64,000 nucleotides of DNA from Lentimicrobium sp. (GTDB lineage Bacteria > Bacteroidota > Bacteroidia > Bacteroidales > Lentimicrobiaceae). Location: assembly GCA_023957275.1 (NCBI GenBank), contig JAMLHF010000009.1, positions 18,090 to 82,089 of the forward strand, written 5' to 3'. Made by a program: the position numbers and the translations under genes. Each line of letters opens with the position of its first letter. Positions within the stretch are counted from its first letter, which is position 1. Below are positions 27,124-36,468 of the stretch, one piece after another. The notes under the pieces are model-generated. The model did not search any database. It saw nothing but the letters and a program-made list of their open reading frames with translations, and was not told where the DNA came from.

Positions 27124-28350
27124 TTAACGGATGTCGTATTCCTTTATTTTACGGTAAAGCGTCCTTTCGGAAATCCCCAGTTCCTTTGCGGCATTCTTTC
27201 GCTTACCGCCATGCTTTTCAATGGCCTTGCGGATCATGTCGATTTCCTTCTTCTGAAGTGAAAGGGATTCATCCATAACCTCCGGGGCGTAGAAGGTATC
27301 AAGCACTATCGGCTCAGTATGGGGATCAGCCTCCTCTTCGTGCAACCGTTGTCCTGCCTTGTCAATTTCCTTGTAAAGCTGGGTGATGATCGGCTGATGC
27401 TCGCGCTTAAGCTCATGACTGATCTCCCCCTGGTCAATGATATCAACAACAAGCTTTTTCAGTTCATTGATATCGCGCTTCATGTCAAACAGCACTTTGT
27501 AGAGCAATTCACGTTCCGAGAAATCCCCGCCCTGAGGCTCCTTACCATACAGCACAGGGAGGTCCCTGTTCTCTGATGGCAGATACTTCTGCAGAATCGC
27601 GCCGGTAATCAGTCGGCTTTGCTCAATGATTGAGATCTGCTCGGTAATATTCTTCAGCTGGCGGATATTTCCCTGCCAGCGGTAATTCATCAGCATCTGC
27701 CTGGCCGAATCATCAAGTTCCAGGGCAGGCATCCGGTATTTTTCAGCAAAATCAGCAGCGAATTTCCTGAACAGCAATACCACGTCTTCCTTCCGCTCAC
27801 GCAGGGGCGGAATAAAAACCGGCACAGTATTCAGCCTGTAGTAAAGGTCCTGCCTGAACCTGCCTTTACTGATGGCATCGGGAATATCAACATTGGTGGC
27901 AGCCACAACCCTGACATCAGTCTTTATCACCTTCGAAGAACCAACTTTGATAAATTCTCCGGTTTCAAGCACACGCAACAGACGCACCTGCGTCGAAAGA
28001 GGCAGCTCGGCAACTTCATCCAGAAAAATGGTTCCCCCGTTTACAACTTCAAAATATCCCTTGCGGGATTCATGGGCTCCTGTAAACGACCCCTTTTCAT
28101 GTCCAAACAATTCAGAATCAATGGTTCCCTCCGGAATAGCGCCGCAGTTAACGGCGATATAAGGGCCATGTTTACGCGCACTCAGATTGTGAATGATCTG
28201 AGGAAAGACCTCTTTTCCTACCCCGCTCTCGCCGTTTATCAGCACGGTAATGTCAGTACCGGCGACCTGCCTGGCTATATCAATGGCCCGGTCGAGCAAA
28301 GGTGAATGACCGATAATTCCGAACCGTTGTTTGATAGACTGTATATCCAT
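27124..28350 (-). CDS. Sigma-54-dependent activator without receiver domain
   Basis: A 408-residue enhancer-binding protein. It starts almost directly with the AAA+ domain: Walker A GESGVGKE at 40-47, the sigma-54 contact loop GSFTGA at 87-92, and Walker B GGTIFLDEVAEL near 105. An R-finger region (GRFRQDLYYRLNTVPVFIPPLRER) follows. A Fis-type helix-turn-helix (MIRKAIEKHGGKRKNAAKELGISERTLYRKIKEYDI) ends the protein. No receiver, GAF or PAS domain is present, so it may be controlled by level or a partner. It heads the lptE-TPR-secG group. Confidence 0.92.
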   Translation of the reverse strand: MDIQSIKQRFGIIGHSPLLDRAIDIARQVAGTDITVLINGESGVGKEVFPQIIHNLSARKHGPYIAVNCGAIPEGTIDSELFGHEKGSFTGAHESRKGYFEVVNGGTIFLDEVAELPLSTQVRLLRVLETGEFIKVGSSKVIKTDVRVVAATNVDIPDAISKGRFRQDLYYRLNTVPVFIPPLRERKEDVVLLFRKFAADFAEKYRMPALELDDSARQMLMNYRWQGNIRQLKNITEQISIIEQSRLITGAILQKYLPSENRDLPVLYGKEPQGGDFSERELLYKVLFDMKRDINELKKLVVDIIDQGEISHELKREHQPIITQLYKEIDKAGQRLHEEEADPHTEPIVLDTFYAPEVMDESLSLQKKEIDMIRKAIEKHGGKRKNAAKELGISERTLYRKIKEYDIR

Positions 28351-28378
28351 TCTTTTTTAACCTCTTGTATATTCCATG

Positions 28379-28386
28379 CAAAGTTA
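28379..28386 (-). promoter_or_regulatory. Bacteroidota -7 box before the sigma-54 activator
   Basis: The minus strand reads TAACTTTG, a full TAnnTTTG match, 29 bases before the ATG at 28350. The activator is therefore probably made from a housekeeping promoter; I saw no -24/-12 sigma-54 promoter here. Confidence 0.6.
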
Positions 28387-28814
28387 GCAATTCACAGGCA
28401 CCGGATTCCAATTATCCCGTAAAAAACTGACATTTTGTCAATAAAGATCAGCTTATGCGGCAGCTGTGCGGCCGGAGCTGACAGCAGCTGTCAATGATGG
28501 CAATTGACTATATTTCGGGATGTTACAAGAAAGACAAGCGTTCCGGTATCGTTATTTTAAGGTTGGCCGCCAATCAGGTAAGGCAGATATCCACAACAGC
28601 CATACAGTCTGATAATTGCAACCCCTTACACTGCACGCGGGTTGGTTTGTGATAAAACGGAAAGAAATCGTGTGCATCAAAACCGGTTAAAGCAGCAGCA
28701 AACTGCCATAAAGTAGTATTGAAATCCAAAAAGGAAAAAAATCTGAAACAACCGGAGCAGTCTACCCCGGATTAAGCGCAAAACGAAGAATGCCCTGTAA
28801 AACCGTTCACTAAA
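28387..28814. other. 428-base gene-free spacer
   Basis: No convincing coding sequence. It contains two short inverted repeats, TGACATTTTGTCA near 28428 and GACAGCAGCTGTC at 28480-28492, whose role is unknown. No clear terminator for pheT was found. Confidence 0.5.
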
Positions 28815-31280
28815 TTACCTGCGCACCTTCGCCCCGGTTTCCGTTTCGAGCGCCATGGCCAGACGATCCATAAATTTATCAATCTCCTTGTCCGTCAGCG
28901 TTTTGGTTTCATCCTGAAGGATAAAACTGATGGCGTATGACTTTTTGCCGGCCTCAATTTTATCGCCCTCATAAACATCAAAGAGGTTTACTTTTTTAAG
29001 CAACTGCTTACCGGTTCTGAAAGCAATGGCCTCCAGATCAGCATATTTCACCGATTTATCAAGCACGAGCGCCAGGTCGCGCCTTACCTCGGGGAACCTG
29101 GATACCTCGCTGTAGCTGACCGAGTGATTTCTGACGGCTCCGACGAGGTTATCCCAGTGGATACCCGCATAAAATACCGGCTGACCAATGCTGAACTGCT
29201 TCAGTAACCTGTCATGCAGACGCCCTATGCAATAAATGGCCTTCCCGTTCAACGTATAAACATTTCCTGATGCAAAAAAAGGAGGCAGGCTCTCTGAAAC
29301 CTGAAGTCGCCGCTGATCGATGCCAGTTTTTGCCAGCAAAGCGGTGACATATGAACGCAACTGATAAAAATCCGCGGAACTTTCGCTGTTGTACCAGCTT
29401 TCGGGCACCAGGCGTCCGGTTGCAAAAAGGGCAAGCAGTTTCTGTTCGCGGTAGCTCCTCACTACATCACCCTTGACATTGGCTCCGGTTTGCTCATAAA
29501 CAACCCCGAATTCGTAGAATTTCAGGTTCAGCTGTCTGCGGTTAAGGTTATAGGCTAACGATTCAAGCCCGCTGAAGAGCAGGGTTTGCCGCATAACGTC
29601 AAGTTCACGCGAAAGCGGATTCAGCATCTTAACACACTTTTCCGGGTCAAACCATTCACCGCCTTCATAGTAAGCCGAACTGCTCAGCGAGTTGGTCATG
29701 ATCTCATGGAATCCATTGTTACTCAGATAGTCTGCAACCAGGTTCTGCAACTTTTCCCTGTCAGGGCGCTGATGGTAAGAAATGCTCGTATTCAGTTTAT
29801 CTCCGGCTTCAATTTTATTGTATCCGTAAATGCGGAGGATCTCTTCAATAACATCCGCAATGCCGAAAACATCTACCTTAAACGGGGGAATGTCCAGTTC
29901 GAGCCCTCCGGATGATTCTGAAAGTATGCCGATTTCAAGACCTTTGAGAATTACTTTGATGTCCTTTGCCGGAATTTCCTGCCCGGTAAACCGGTTTACA
30001 AAGTCATAAGACAGGTTGATCCGGCGATGAATTACTGGTTCAGGATAGACATCAACCACCCCTGAGGATATTTCACCACCGCATATCTCCTTAATCATTA
30101 ACGCGGCCCTTTTCAACGCTGTAACAGTGATTTCAGGGTCGGTACCCCGCTCAAACCTGAAGGAAGCATCGGTCTTCAGCATATGCAGTTTCGAGGTCTT
30201 CCTGACAGATACGGGGTTGAAACAGGCACTTTCAAGAAAAACGGCAGTAGTCGAACTGCTTACGCCTGATTTGATGCCGCCGAAAACTCCGGCAATGCAC
30301 ATCGGTTCCGATGAATTGCAGATCATCAGATCTTCCGCGCCCAGTTTTCGTTCAGTTTCATCAAGGGTAACAAACGGAGTACCTTCAGGCATTTTCTTTA
30401 CCACAACGGTATTGCCCGCTATCTGCGCAGCGTCGAAAGCATGCAGGGGCTGGCCATATTCAAACAAAACATAGTTGGTAACATCCACCACATTATTGAC
30501 CGGTCTTACGCCGATGGCTTTCAGGCGGTCGGCAAGCCAGGCCGGCGACGGGCCCACCTTTATCCCTGAAACCGTGATCCCCGAATACCTCGGGCAGGCT
30601 ATGACATCTTCCACCACAACCTTAACCGGCAGGTTGTTGTTATCGGGTTTAAATGCGCCGACATCCGGTTTTCTGACTCCGGCGAAGCGATGCTCAGGAT
30701 GTCTGGCGGTTAGGGCGGCAGCAAGGTCCCTTGCCACGCCCAGGTGCGATGCAGCGTCAGCCCTGTTCGGGGTCAGTCCGATCTCGAATACTATATCATT
30801 GGTCACACCGAAATACTCTGCAGCAGGCATGCCAATCCTTACATCAGAAGGCAAAACCATGATACCATCGTGTGAATCGCCCACGCCCAGCTCATCTTCG
30901 GCGCAAATCATCCCTTCGGATACCTCGCCGCGGATTTTGGATTTCTTGATTTCAAAAGACTCATCGCCTTTATGGATGATGGTCCCTGTAGTAGCAACCA
31001 CCACCTTCTGACCGGCGGCCACATTGGGTGCTCCGCAAACAATATGAAGCAGGTCGGCACCTCCCACATCAACGGTTGTAACACTGAGCTTATCGGCATT
31101 GGGATGACGCTCACAGGTAATTACTTTACCCGTCACGACTCCTTTCAATCCGCCTTTCAGCGATTCGAAAGTTTCAACGGCCTCTACTTCAAGTCCGATA
31201 TCGGTAAGCAGATGTGAAAGTTCTTCAATGGTAAGATTTGTATCAAGGTAATCTCTGAGCCAGTTGTATGAAATCTTCAT
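28815..31280 (-). CDS. pheT: Phenylalanyl-tRNA synthetase beta subunit
   Basis: The 821-residue beta subunit of the class II alpha2-beta2 synthetase. It starts MKISYNWLRDYLDTNL. An OB-fold tRNA-binding domain follows (about 40-150), then the B3/B4 editing region with RPVNNVVDVTNYVLFEYGQPLHAFDA, a B5 domain, the inactive synthetase-like core, and a C-terminal anticodon-binding FDX-ACB domain (SRFPEVRRDLALVLDKSV onward). The frame stays open 70 codons further upstream, but that part translates the repeat at 31341-31479, and a promoter box lies at 31303. pheS is not in the window. Confidence 0.96.
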   Translation of the reverse strand: MKISYNWLRDYLDTNLTIEELSHLLTDIGLEVEAVETFESLKGGLKGVVTGKVITCERHPNADKLSVTTVDVGGADLLHIVCGAPNVAAGQKVVVATTGTIIHKGDESFEIKKSKIRGEVSEGMICAEDELGVGDSHDGIMVLPSDVRIGMPAAEYFGVTNDIVFEIGLTPNRADAASHLGVARDLAAALTARHPEHRFAGVRKPDVGAFKPDNNNLPVKVVVEDVIACPRYSGITVSGIKVGPSPAWLADRLKAIGVRPVNNVVDVTNYVLFEYGQPLHAFDAAQIAGNTVVVKKMPEGTPFVTLDETERKLGAEDLMICNSSEPMCIAGVFGGIKSGVSSSTTAVFLESACFNPVSVRKTSKLHMLKTDASFRFERGTDPEITVTALKRAALMIKEICGGEISSGVVDVYPEPVIHRRINLSYDFVNRFTGQEIPAKDIKVILKGLEIGILSESSGGLELDIPPFKVDVFGIADVIEEILRIYGYNKIEAGDKLNTSISYHQRPDREKLQNLVADYLSNNGFHEIMTNSLSSSAYYEGGEWFDPEKCVKMLNPLSRELDVMRQTLLFSGLESLAYNLNRRQLNLKFYEFGVVYEQTGANVKGDVVRSYREQKLLALFATGRLVPESWYNSESSADFYQLRSYVTALLAKTGIDQRRLQVSESLPPFFASGNVYTLNGKAIYCIGRLHDRLLKQFSIGQPVFYAGIHWDNLVGAVRNHSVSYSEVSRFPEVRRDLALVLDKSVKYADLEAIAFRTGKQLLKKVNLFDVYEGDKIEAGKKSYAISFILQDETKTLTDKEIDKFMDRLAMALETETGAKVRR

Positions 31281-31302
31281 GAGGCGGTAATTTTTGAAGC
31301 GA

Positions 31303-31310
31303 CAAAGGTA
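31303..31310 (-). promoter_or_regulatory. Bacteroidota -7 box before pheT
   Basis: The minus strand reads TACCTTTG, a full TAnnTTTG match, 23 bases before the pheT ATG at 31280. It places the upstream in-frame codons outside the transcript. Confidence 0.65.
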
Positions 31311-31340
31311 GGGAATTTTGGGTTGAAGTCGGACGCCGGA

Positions 31341-31479
31341 GGATGAGGTTGTGCTACGACTTCGCTCTGCAACAAAGGTTGAGTTAAGGTTAAGATTGAA
31401 GATGAGGTTAAGGTTGTGCTTCAGCTGGTCTCGTTCCGATAGCGATCGGAATCGCTCGGCCACCGTCGCTCGGCCACCG
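31341..31479. repeat. Composite repeat block upstream of pheT
   Basis: Three elements can be seen: a GATGAGGTT...GTTGTGCT pattern present twice (from 31342 and from 31401), a palindrome TTCCGAT-AGCG-ATCGGAA at 31434-31451, and a perfect tandem of TCGCTCGGCCACCG at 31452-31465 and 31466-31479. GCTACGACTTCGCTCTGCAAC at 31353-31373 resembles a short repeat family I recall from Bacteroidota intergenic DNA; this has not been checked. Confidence 0.65.
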
Positions 31480-31663
31480 CCGCTTACCACAATTTGCTCA
31501 GTAATCAGGGTTCAGCTTGAGGAGCCAGGCTTCATTAATTATTTAAAAAGATATTTTTGCTCTGCGATTCTTTACAGCCTGTCATGAAATTCCGGATAAG
31601 TAACCGAACCCAAAATGCCATCCCTGAATAATCCCTTAATCAGCAAATCTACTGCTCAACTGA

Positions 31664-33760
31664 TCAACTAATCTTCCCCCAGTCGAATTCACTGCTTTGC
31701 AGGTGTTTCACCATCGGCAGGTTTTCAGGTTTTTCGAGTCCGGGATCCTCATCCAGGGTACGGTAAGCAAGTTCCCTTGCCAACCGGAGCAATTTCTCAT
31801 CCTTTACCAGGCTGGCAAGTTTCAGACCGACCAGTCCGCTTTGTTGTGTACCCTGCAAATCCCCGGGTCCGCGCAGATGAAGGTCTACCTCGGCAATCTC
31901 AAAACCGTCGGTGGTACGAACCATGGTTTCGAGGCGCTTCCTGCCATCAGTGGTAAGTTTGTAACTGCTCATCAGGATACAGTGCGACTGATCGGCACCC
32001 CGGCCAACACGTCCGCGAAGCTGGTGGAGCTGAGAAAGCCCGAAGCGTTCGGCGTTTTCAATCACCATCACCGAGGCATTGGGCACATCCACCCCAACCT
32101 CAATCACTGTGGTTGCCACCATGATCTGGGTCTTTTTCTCCAGAAAGCGTTTCATTTCACTCTCTTTCTCCGCTGCTTTCAACTGGCCGTGTACAATACT
32201 TATCTGATATTCAGGCAGGGGGAAATACCTGGAAACGGTATCCATTCCATCCATAAGATCCTGCAGCTCCAGTTTATCGGATTCATTAATAATCGGGTAA
32301 ACCACATATATCTGCCGGCCCTGTCCGATCTGGTCCTTCATAAACCGGAACACTTTCAGCCGGTCTTTTTCATAAAAGTGATAGGTCTTCACCGGTTTCC
32401 TGCCCGGAGGTAATTCATCGATAACCGAAACATCCAGATCGCCGTAAAGGGTCATTGCCAGGGTACGCGGGATGGGGGTGGCGGTCATTACCAACACATG
32501 GGGCGGTATTGTGCTTTTCTCCCACAGCCTGGCCCTTTGGGCGACCCCAAAACGGTGCTGTTCGTCGATGACCACCAGTCCCAGGTTTTTAAACTGCACC
32601 TGTTCTTCAATCAGTGCATGTGTCCCGATAAGTATCTGCAACCGCCCATCCAGTAAACGGGCATGCAGATCAGCACGCAACGCCTTTCGGGTAGATCCGG
32701 TTAGCAGGGCCACCTCCACAGATAAACCCTGCAACATCCGGCCAATGGTTTTAAAATGCTGCGACGCCAGGATTTCAGTGGGCGCCATCAGGCAAGCCTG
32801 GCAGTCATTATCCAGGGCAATCAGCATGCTCATCAGCGCTACAAGAGTTTTTCCGCTTCCCACATCGCCCTGAAGCAGCCGGTTCATCTGCTTTCCGCTA
32901 CCCAGATCAGCCCTGATTTCCCTGATTACTTTTTTCTGGGCGTTGGTGAGTTCGAATGGAAGGTTATTGTGATAAAACGAATTAAAAAATACACCGATTT
33001 TCACAAAAGAACGGCTTTTAACCTTCTCCATTCTTATGTACTTCAGCCGCAGCAACTGCAGCTGAATAAAGAAAAGCTCATCGAACTTGATTCTTTCCTG
33101 CGCTTTCGCCAGGCTGTGCGGGTCTCTGGGAAAATGAATATTGAATAATGCATCAGCCCTGGACGTTAACTTTGCCTGGCGCATAACCTGCGGACTCAAT
33201 GTTTCGGGTATGGCTTGATATACCTGCGACAATAAAGTCCGCATAATCCGGACAAAGTTTTTAGGTGTGAAGCCCCGGCTTTTTAATTTTTCCGAAGTTG
33301 AATAGTAAGGCTGGAGAGGTTCCTGCTGTACCTGTATCTCCTCCTCGGCCGGTTCAATATCGGGATGGGTAAAATTGTACTTCCCCTGGAAAAGGTTTGG
33401 CTTACCAAAAACGATATATTCCCGGCCAACCTGAACTTTCTCCCTGATCCATTTCAGCCCCTGAAAAAAAACAAGCTCGGTTTCCCCGCTGCTGTCGCGA
33501 AAGGTCATCACCAGCCTTGAAACCCTCCCCGAACCTAAAGTCTGAATGGCTGTTATTCTGCCCTTCAGCTGTACCCACGCGGCATCGGAGTTAATCTCCC
33601 CTACTGTATAAAATTTACTCCTGTCAACATAGCGGAAAGGATAATAAAGCAGCAGGTCTCCAAAGGTTCTGACTCCGATCTCCTTCCGCAGCATTTCTGC
33701 CCGCGCAGGGCCTATGCCCTTCAGGTATTCCACCGGTGTGTCGAGGATATGTTTAACCAT
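31664..33760 (-). CDS. recG: ATP-dependent DNA helicase RecG
   Basis: A 698-residue branch-migrating helicase that regresses stalled forks and processes recombination intermediates. The N-terminal wedge/OB domain (about 1-230) has EYLKGIGPARAEMLRKEIG and LLLYYPFRYVDRS. Helicase motifs follow: Walker A GDVGSGKT, DEQHRFG, TATPIPRTLAMT, then VGVDVPNASVMVIENAERFGLSQLHQLRGRVGR. TTG at 33787 is in frame, but the TATCTTTG box at 33785-33792 covers it. The ATG at 33760 has an AGGAA site upstream. Confidence 0.96.
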   Translation of the reverse strand: MVKHILDTPVEYLKGIGPARAEMLRKEIGVRTFGDLLLYYPFRYVDRSKFYTVGEINSDAAWVQLKGRITAIQTLGSGRVSRLVMTFRDSSGETELVFFQGLKWIREKVQVGREYIVFGKPNLFQGKYNFTHPDIEPAEEEIQVQQEPLQPYYSTSEKLKSRGFTPKNFVRIMRTLLSQVYQAIPETLSPQVMRQAKLTSRADALFNIHFPRDPHSLAKAQERIKFDELFFIQLQLLRLKYIRMEKVKSRSFVKIGVFFNSFYHNNLPFELTNAQKKVIREIRADLGSGKQMNRLLQGDVGSGKTLVALMSMLIALDNDCQACLMAPTEILASQHFKTIGRMLQGLSVEVALLTGSTRKALRADLHARLLDGRLQILIGTHALIEEQVQFKNLGLVVIDEQHRFGVAQRARLWEKSTIPPHVLVMTATPIPRTLAMTLYGDLDVSVIDELPPGRKPVKTYHFYEKDRLKVFRFMKDQIGQGRQIYVVYPIINESDKLELQDLMDGMDTVSRYFPLPEYQISIVHGQLKAAEKESEMKRFLEKKTQIMVATTVIEVGVDVPNASVMVIENAERFGLSQLHQLRGRVGRGADQSHCILMSSYKLTTDGRKRLETMVRTTDGFEIAEVDLHLRGPGDLQGTQQSGLVGLKLASLVKDEKLLRLARELAYRTLDEDPGLEKPENLPMVKHLQSSEFDWGKIS

Positions 33761-33784
33761 GATGATTCCTGTGCTGCTGTATGA

Positions 33785-33792
33785 CAAAGATA
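33785..33792 (-). promoter_or_regulatory. Bacteroidota -7 box before recG
   Basis: The minus strand reads TATCTTTG, a full TAnnTTTG match, 25 bases before the ATG at 33760. It overlaps the alternative TTG start and so rules it out. Confidence 0.65.
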
Positions 33793-33812
33793 CAATTTAG
33801 CGGCAAACCCGA

Positions 33813-33853
33813 AAAATGAAACGCCCCGTCGGTCTGACAGGGCGTTTCATTTT
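33813..33853 (-). terminator. T9SS operon terminator
   Basis: AAAATGAAACGCCC at 33813-33826 pairs with GGGCGTTTCATTTT at 33840-33853 (14 bp) around a 13-base loop, 17 bases after the gldN stop. The minus strand ends in T-rich sequence. It closes the gld operon before the recG promoter. Confidence 0.9.
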
Positions 33854-33869
33854 ATATAGCAGTCCCGGG

Positions 33870-34727
33870 TTAAAATTCCCAGAGATTGTGTTCAAACATA
33901 AACAGATCGTTTTTCACCCGTTCTGCTTCCATCAGCGCATCGATGCCGGTAGCATAGTCTGATATCCTGCGGTCGTAAACGTTGTCCTCCTTGTAGATAT
34001 AACTGGTGAACATCCGTTTCCAGAAGATATCGTCGTAGGTTTTGCGGGCGGCGCTGTTGTTGCGGTTAAACACCTCGGCTTTTGCCAAAACAGGTCTTGC
34101 TTCCGGGAAATAAATCCAGAACAATGGATCATACGCCCTGAACAAGCCTTTTTCATCATAATTGTCGCGTACCGGACAGATTCCCAGAATCCTGACTTCC
34201 ATCACGGAGCGCTGCTTGTCGAAGAACCAGTCTTCTTTAATCCTGAACCGTTTTACATCGGAAGGATTAAATTTGACCGAAATCACCGTATCATACCAGT
34301 CATAAGGCGGATATGGCCTTTGCATGGTAGCCGAATCGGTACGTTCCAGCCGGTTCATGATTTCCTGATAAGTCAGGGGAACCAGGAACTCATCAGTGGT
34401 GCTTGATGCATCATAAGCGGTGATGGTACCTTCCTTGAGGGCGTCAAGTATAACCTGAACCAGGCTCCTGAGGTCATTGTGCGGGACTTCAGGATAATAG
34501 AAAGGCTGATTCATCTTCTCACGAAGGTCAATCACGCGCCAGATCCTCTTGCGCCATACCACGTCAGCTTCACGAACCCAGGGGTAGGTAATGGGCTTTT
34601 TCTCAATGGTGACCTTTTTATCATAAATACCATCGCGCGGAGGGCTGTCGAGCACCTGGGCATCAGCTGATTTTGCAAGACCGGCCATAATCAGGGCCAG
34701 AACAAAATAACCAAATAATTTTTTCAT
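33870..34727 (-). CDS. gldN: T9SS protein GldN/PorN
   Basis: A 285-residue periplasmic component of the type IX secretion system. A signal peptide ends at SADAQ (about residue 24). The mature protein begins with the conserved PPRDGIYDKKVTIEKKPITYPWVREADVVWRKRIWRVIDLREKMNQPFYYP region, which defines the family. PorN binds PorK in the ring attached to the outer membrane. It is the last gene of the operon, 132 bases after gldM, and is followed by a strong terminator. Confidence 0.95.
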   Translation of the reverse strand: MKKLFGYFVLALIMAGLAKSADAQVLDSPPRDGIYDKKVTIEKKPITYPWVREADVVWRKRIWRVIDLREKMNQPFYYPEVPHNDLRSLVQVILDALKEGTITAYDASSTTDEFLVPLTYQEIMNRLERTDSATMQRPYPPYDWYDTVISVKFNPSDVKRFRIKEDWFFDKQRSVMEVRILGICPVRDNYDEKGLFRAYDPLFWIYFPEARPVLAKAEVFNRNNSAARKTYDDIFWKRMFTSYIYKEDNVYDRRISDYATGIDALMEAERVKNDLFMFEHNLWEF

Positions 34728-34859
34728 CCGTCTTTACTTTGTTTTTCGGTTTTCAGACTGGATTTTGCTGACAAACCGGATTCAAAAATCTTTTGCAGTT
34801 GTTCCTGCTTGTATTGTCCTACCAGGCAATCTGCAAGGTAAAACGATTCGGAGACTATC

Positions 34860-36416
34860 TTATTGTACGATAAGACTAATGGTCCCTAACCTTCGGTTTC
34901 CATCAGGGCCGCGCGCAATAATGTTCTCAAGCCAGATCCTCTCGCCGCGTTTACAGTTGGAAATAAAGTTCTGCATCTCCTGAGTAAGTATATTGCCGTT
35001 TCCCGGACGTTCATAGGTATCTCCTCCACGCACGCCGACAAATGTATAGGAAACGATTTCAAAATTCAGGTCGAAATCGAAATCATCCGGCATACGGGGG
35101 ATAATTGCCCTGGCAGCAAGCAGCATGTTCTTCTGAACAGGACCGCCATCAGTATTTGCAATGTATGCTTTGGGATCAGGAACACGCTTGATCCTGAATT
35201 CGGCCGATCCCATCTTTCTTTGAGTTTTTCCATCATTATGGACTACAGAGATGGTGGCTTTCTGTCCGAGGGGCACACGGGCAATCCAATCTTTACCGTC
35301 GCGGCGCAGTGTCCCCGAACTGATGGTCGGTTGAATCTGCGATTCAGGAATACCCGATGCAGCGATGGAGATGGGGTTGTCTACATTGGCATAGAGTACG
35401 TTCATCTTGGTAGGAGCCACGGTAAGCGAAGGAGTCATAACGAAATACTCGCTTTCAAAGGGGTATTCCTTTAATTCACCATCGGGACCTGCCACTTTAA
35501 TGGTTCCGCGGTAAGTCTGAAGACCTGTAGCACCAGCGGTAACGGTATATTTAGCAATACCACCGGATGCAGGAATGGAACGCCCGCCGATAATAACTTC
35601 AGGATTCTGTTTTGAATCGAGCGCTGCCACCATAATTTCAGCTTCGTAGGTATCTCCCTGGAAAACAAGTTTTGAATTGGGGATAACCTTGGGCTGAACC
35701 ATATCAAACTTATAGTCTTCGGCAGAAATAGAGCCGTAGAGCAAAGAAACCACGTCAATTTCCACATTGCGCACATCGGCAATCAGCTTATTGAGGAAAG
35801 TTACGTTGGCGGCGAGAATCACGTGATAGAAATTGTGCTGTTCCCAGTTCTGATTCTTACCATTGGCATCCTTGTATGGGCCTTCGGTATCCATTCCGAG
35901 TTTTACATTGCCACGGTGCTTTTCATCGAGTTGATTGATTACATCGGCTTTGAATTTTTCGATTTTCTGTCTGAGCTCACCGGCCTTGCCTTTCGAACCA
36001 TCCTGCGATCCACCGAAAAAATAGTTGGTTGAAACATCATACTTATCCCTGCTCTGTATCTCTGACAGCGGGGTTACTTTTGCCTCATCCACCGTGATCT
36101 TTTCCGATCTGGCAATTACGTCCCATTTGATATCTTCAATATAGGAAATCAGATCATTCGAAAGGGTCCTGACCTCCTTTGCCCTGTCCCAGAAAGGACC
36201 AACTTTTGCTTCATTCATCAGGTTCTGTTGCTCAAACCTTGCATAAGTCTCGTCGATCTTCAGTTTGAGGTTCTCGTTGGTATTCTCCATACTGTTGTTT
36301 ACCGAGACGAAAGCCTGAATGATCTCTACAGACACATTAAGGGCAAGCAGAGCAGTCAACACCAGGTACATCATCGCGATCATTTTTTGTCGCGGTGTCT
36401 CCTTGTATCCAGCCAT
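34860..36416 (-). CDS. gldM: T9SS motor-linked protein GldM/PorM
   Basis: A 518-residue inner-membrane protein of the T9SS energy-transducing complex. It opens KETPRQKMIAMMYLVLTALLALNVSVEIIQAF, the single membrane helix that packs with GldL. A long periplasmic part with four beta-rich domains follows and ends near RRLGTISLIVQ. In characterised systems GldM spans the periplasm and transmits proton-driven rotation from GldL to the outer-membrane ring. Length and order in the operon are standard. Confidence 0.97.
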   Translation of the reverse strand: MAGYKETPRQKMIAMMYLVLTALLALNVSVEIIQAFVSVNNSMENTNENLKLKIDETYARFEQQNLMNEAKVGPFWDRAKEVRTLSNDLISYIEDIKWDVIARSEKITVDEAKVTPLSEIQSRDKYDVSTNYFFGGSQDGSKGKAGELRQKIEKFKADVINQLDEKHRGNVKLGMDTEGPYKDANGKNQNWEQHNFYHVILAANVTFLNKLIADVRNVEIDVVSLLYGSISAEDYKFDMVQPKVIPNSKLVFQGDTYEAEIMVAALDSKQNPEVIIGGRSIPASGGIAKYTVTAGATGLQTYRGTIKVAGPDGELKEYPFESEYFVMTPSLTVAPTKMNVLYANVDNPISIAASGIPESQIQPTISSGTLRRDGKDWIARVPLGQKATISVVHNDGKTQRKMGSAEFRIKRVPDPKAYIANTDGGPVQKNMLLAARAIIPRMPDDFDFDLNFEIVSYTFVGVRGGDTYERPGNGNILTQEMQNFISNCKRGERIWLENIIARGPDGNRRLGTISLIVQ

Positions 36417-36468
36417 ATTAAAATTTATCTTGTAGTGTTAAAAATCAGTTAAAAATCAGCAGTAATGA

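Larger units (their letters stand above)
31281..31663. other. pheT-recG intergenic spacer carrying repeats
   Basis: A 383-base spacer between two minus-strand genes. It carries the pheT promoter and the repeat block at 31341-31479. The remainder, 31480-31663, shows nothing I can interpret. Open frames here are accidental readings of the repeats. Confidence 0.6.

Noticed and set aside
28480-28492. GACAGCAGCTGTC palindrome
   Set aside because: A 6-base half-site with one central base arises easily by chance, and no partner copy was seen nearby.
31281-31490. 70-residue N-terminal extension of PheT
   Set aside because: It translates an intergenic repeat, and a TACCTTTG promoter box lies between it and the normal PheT start.
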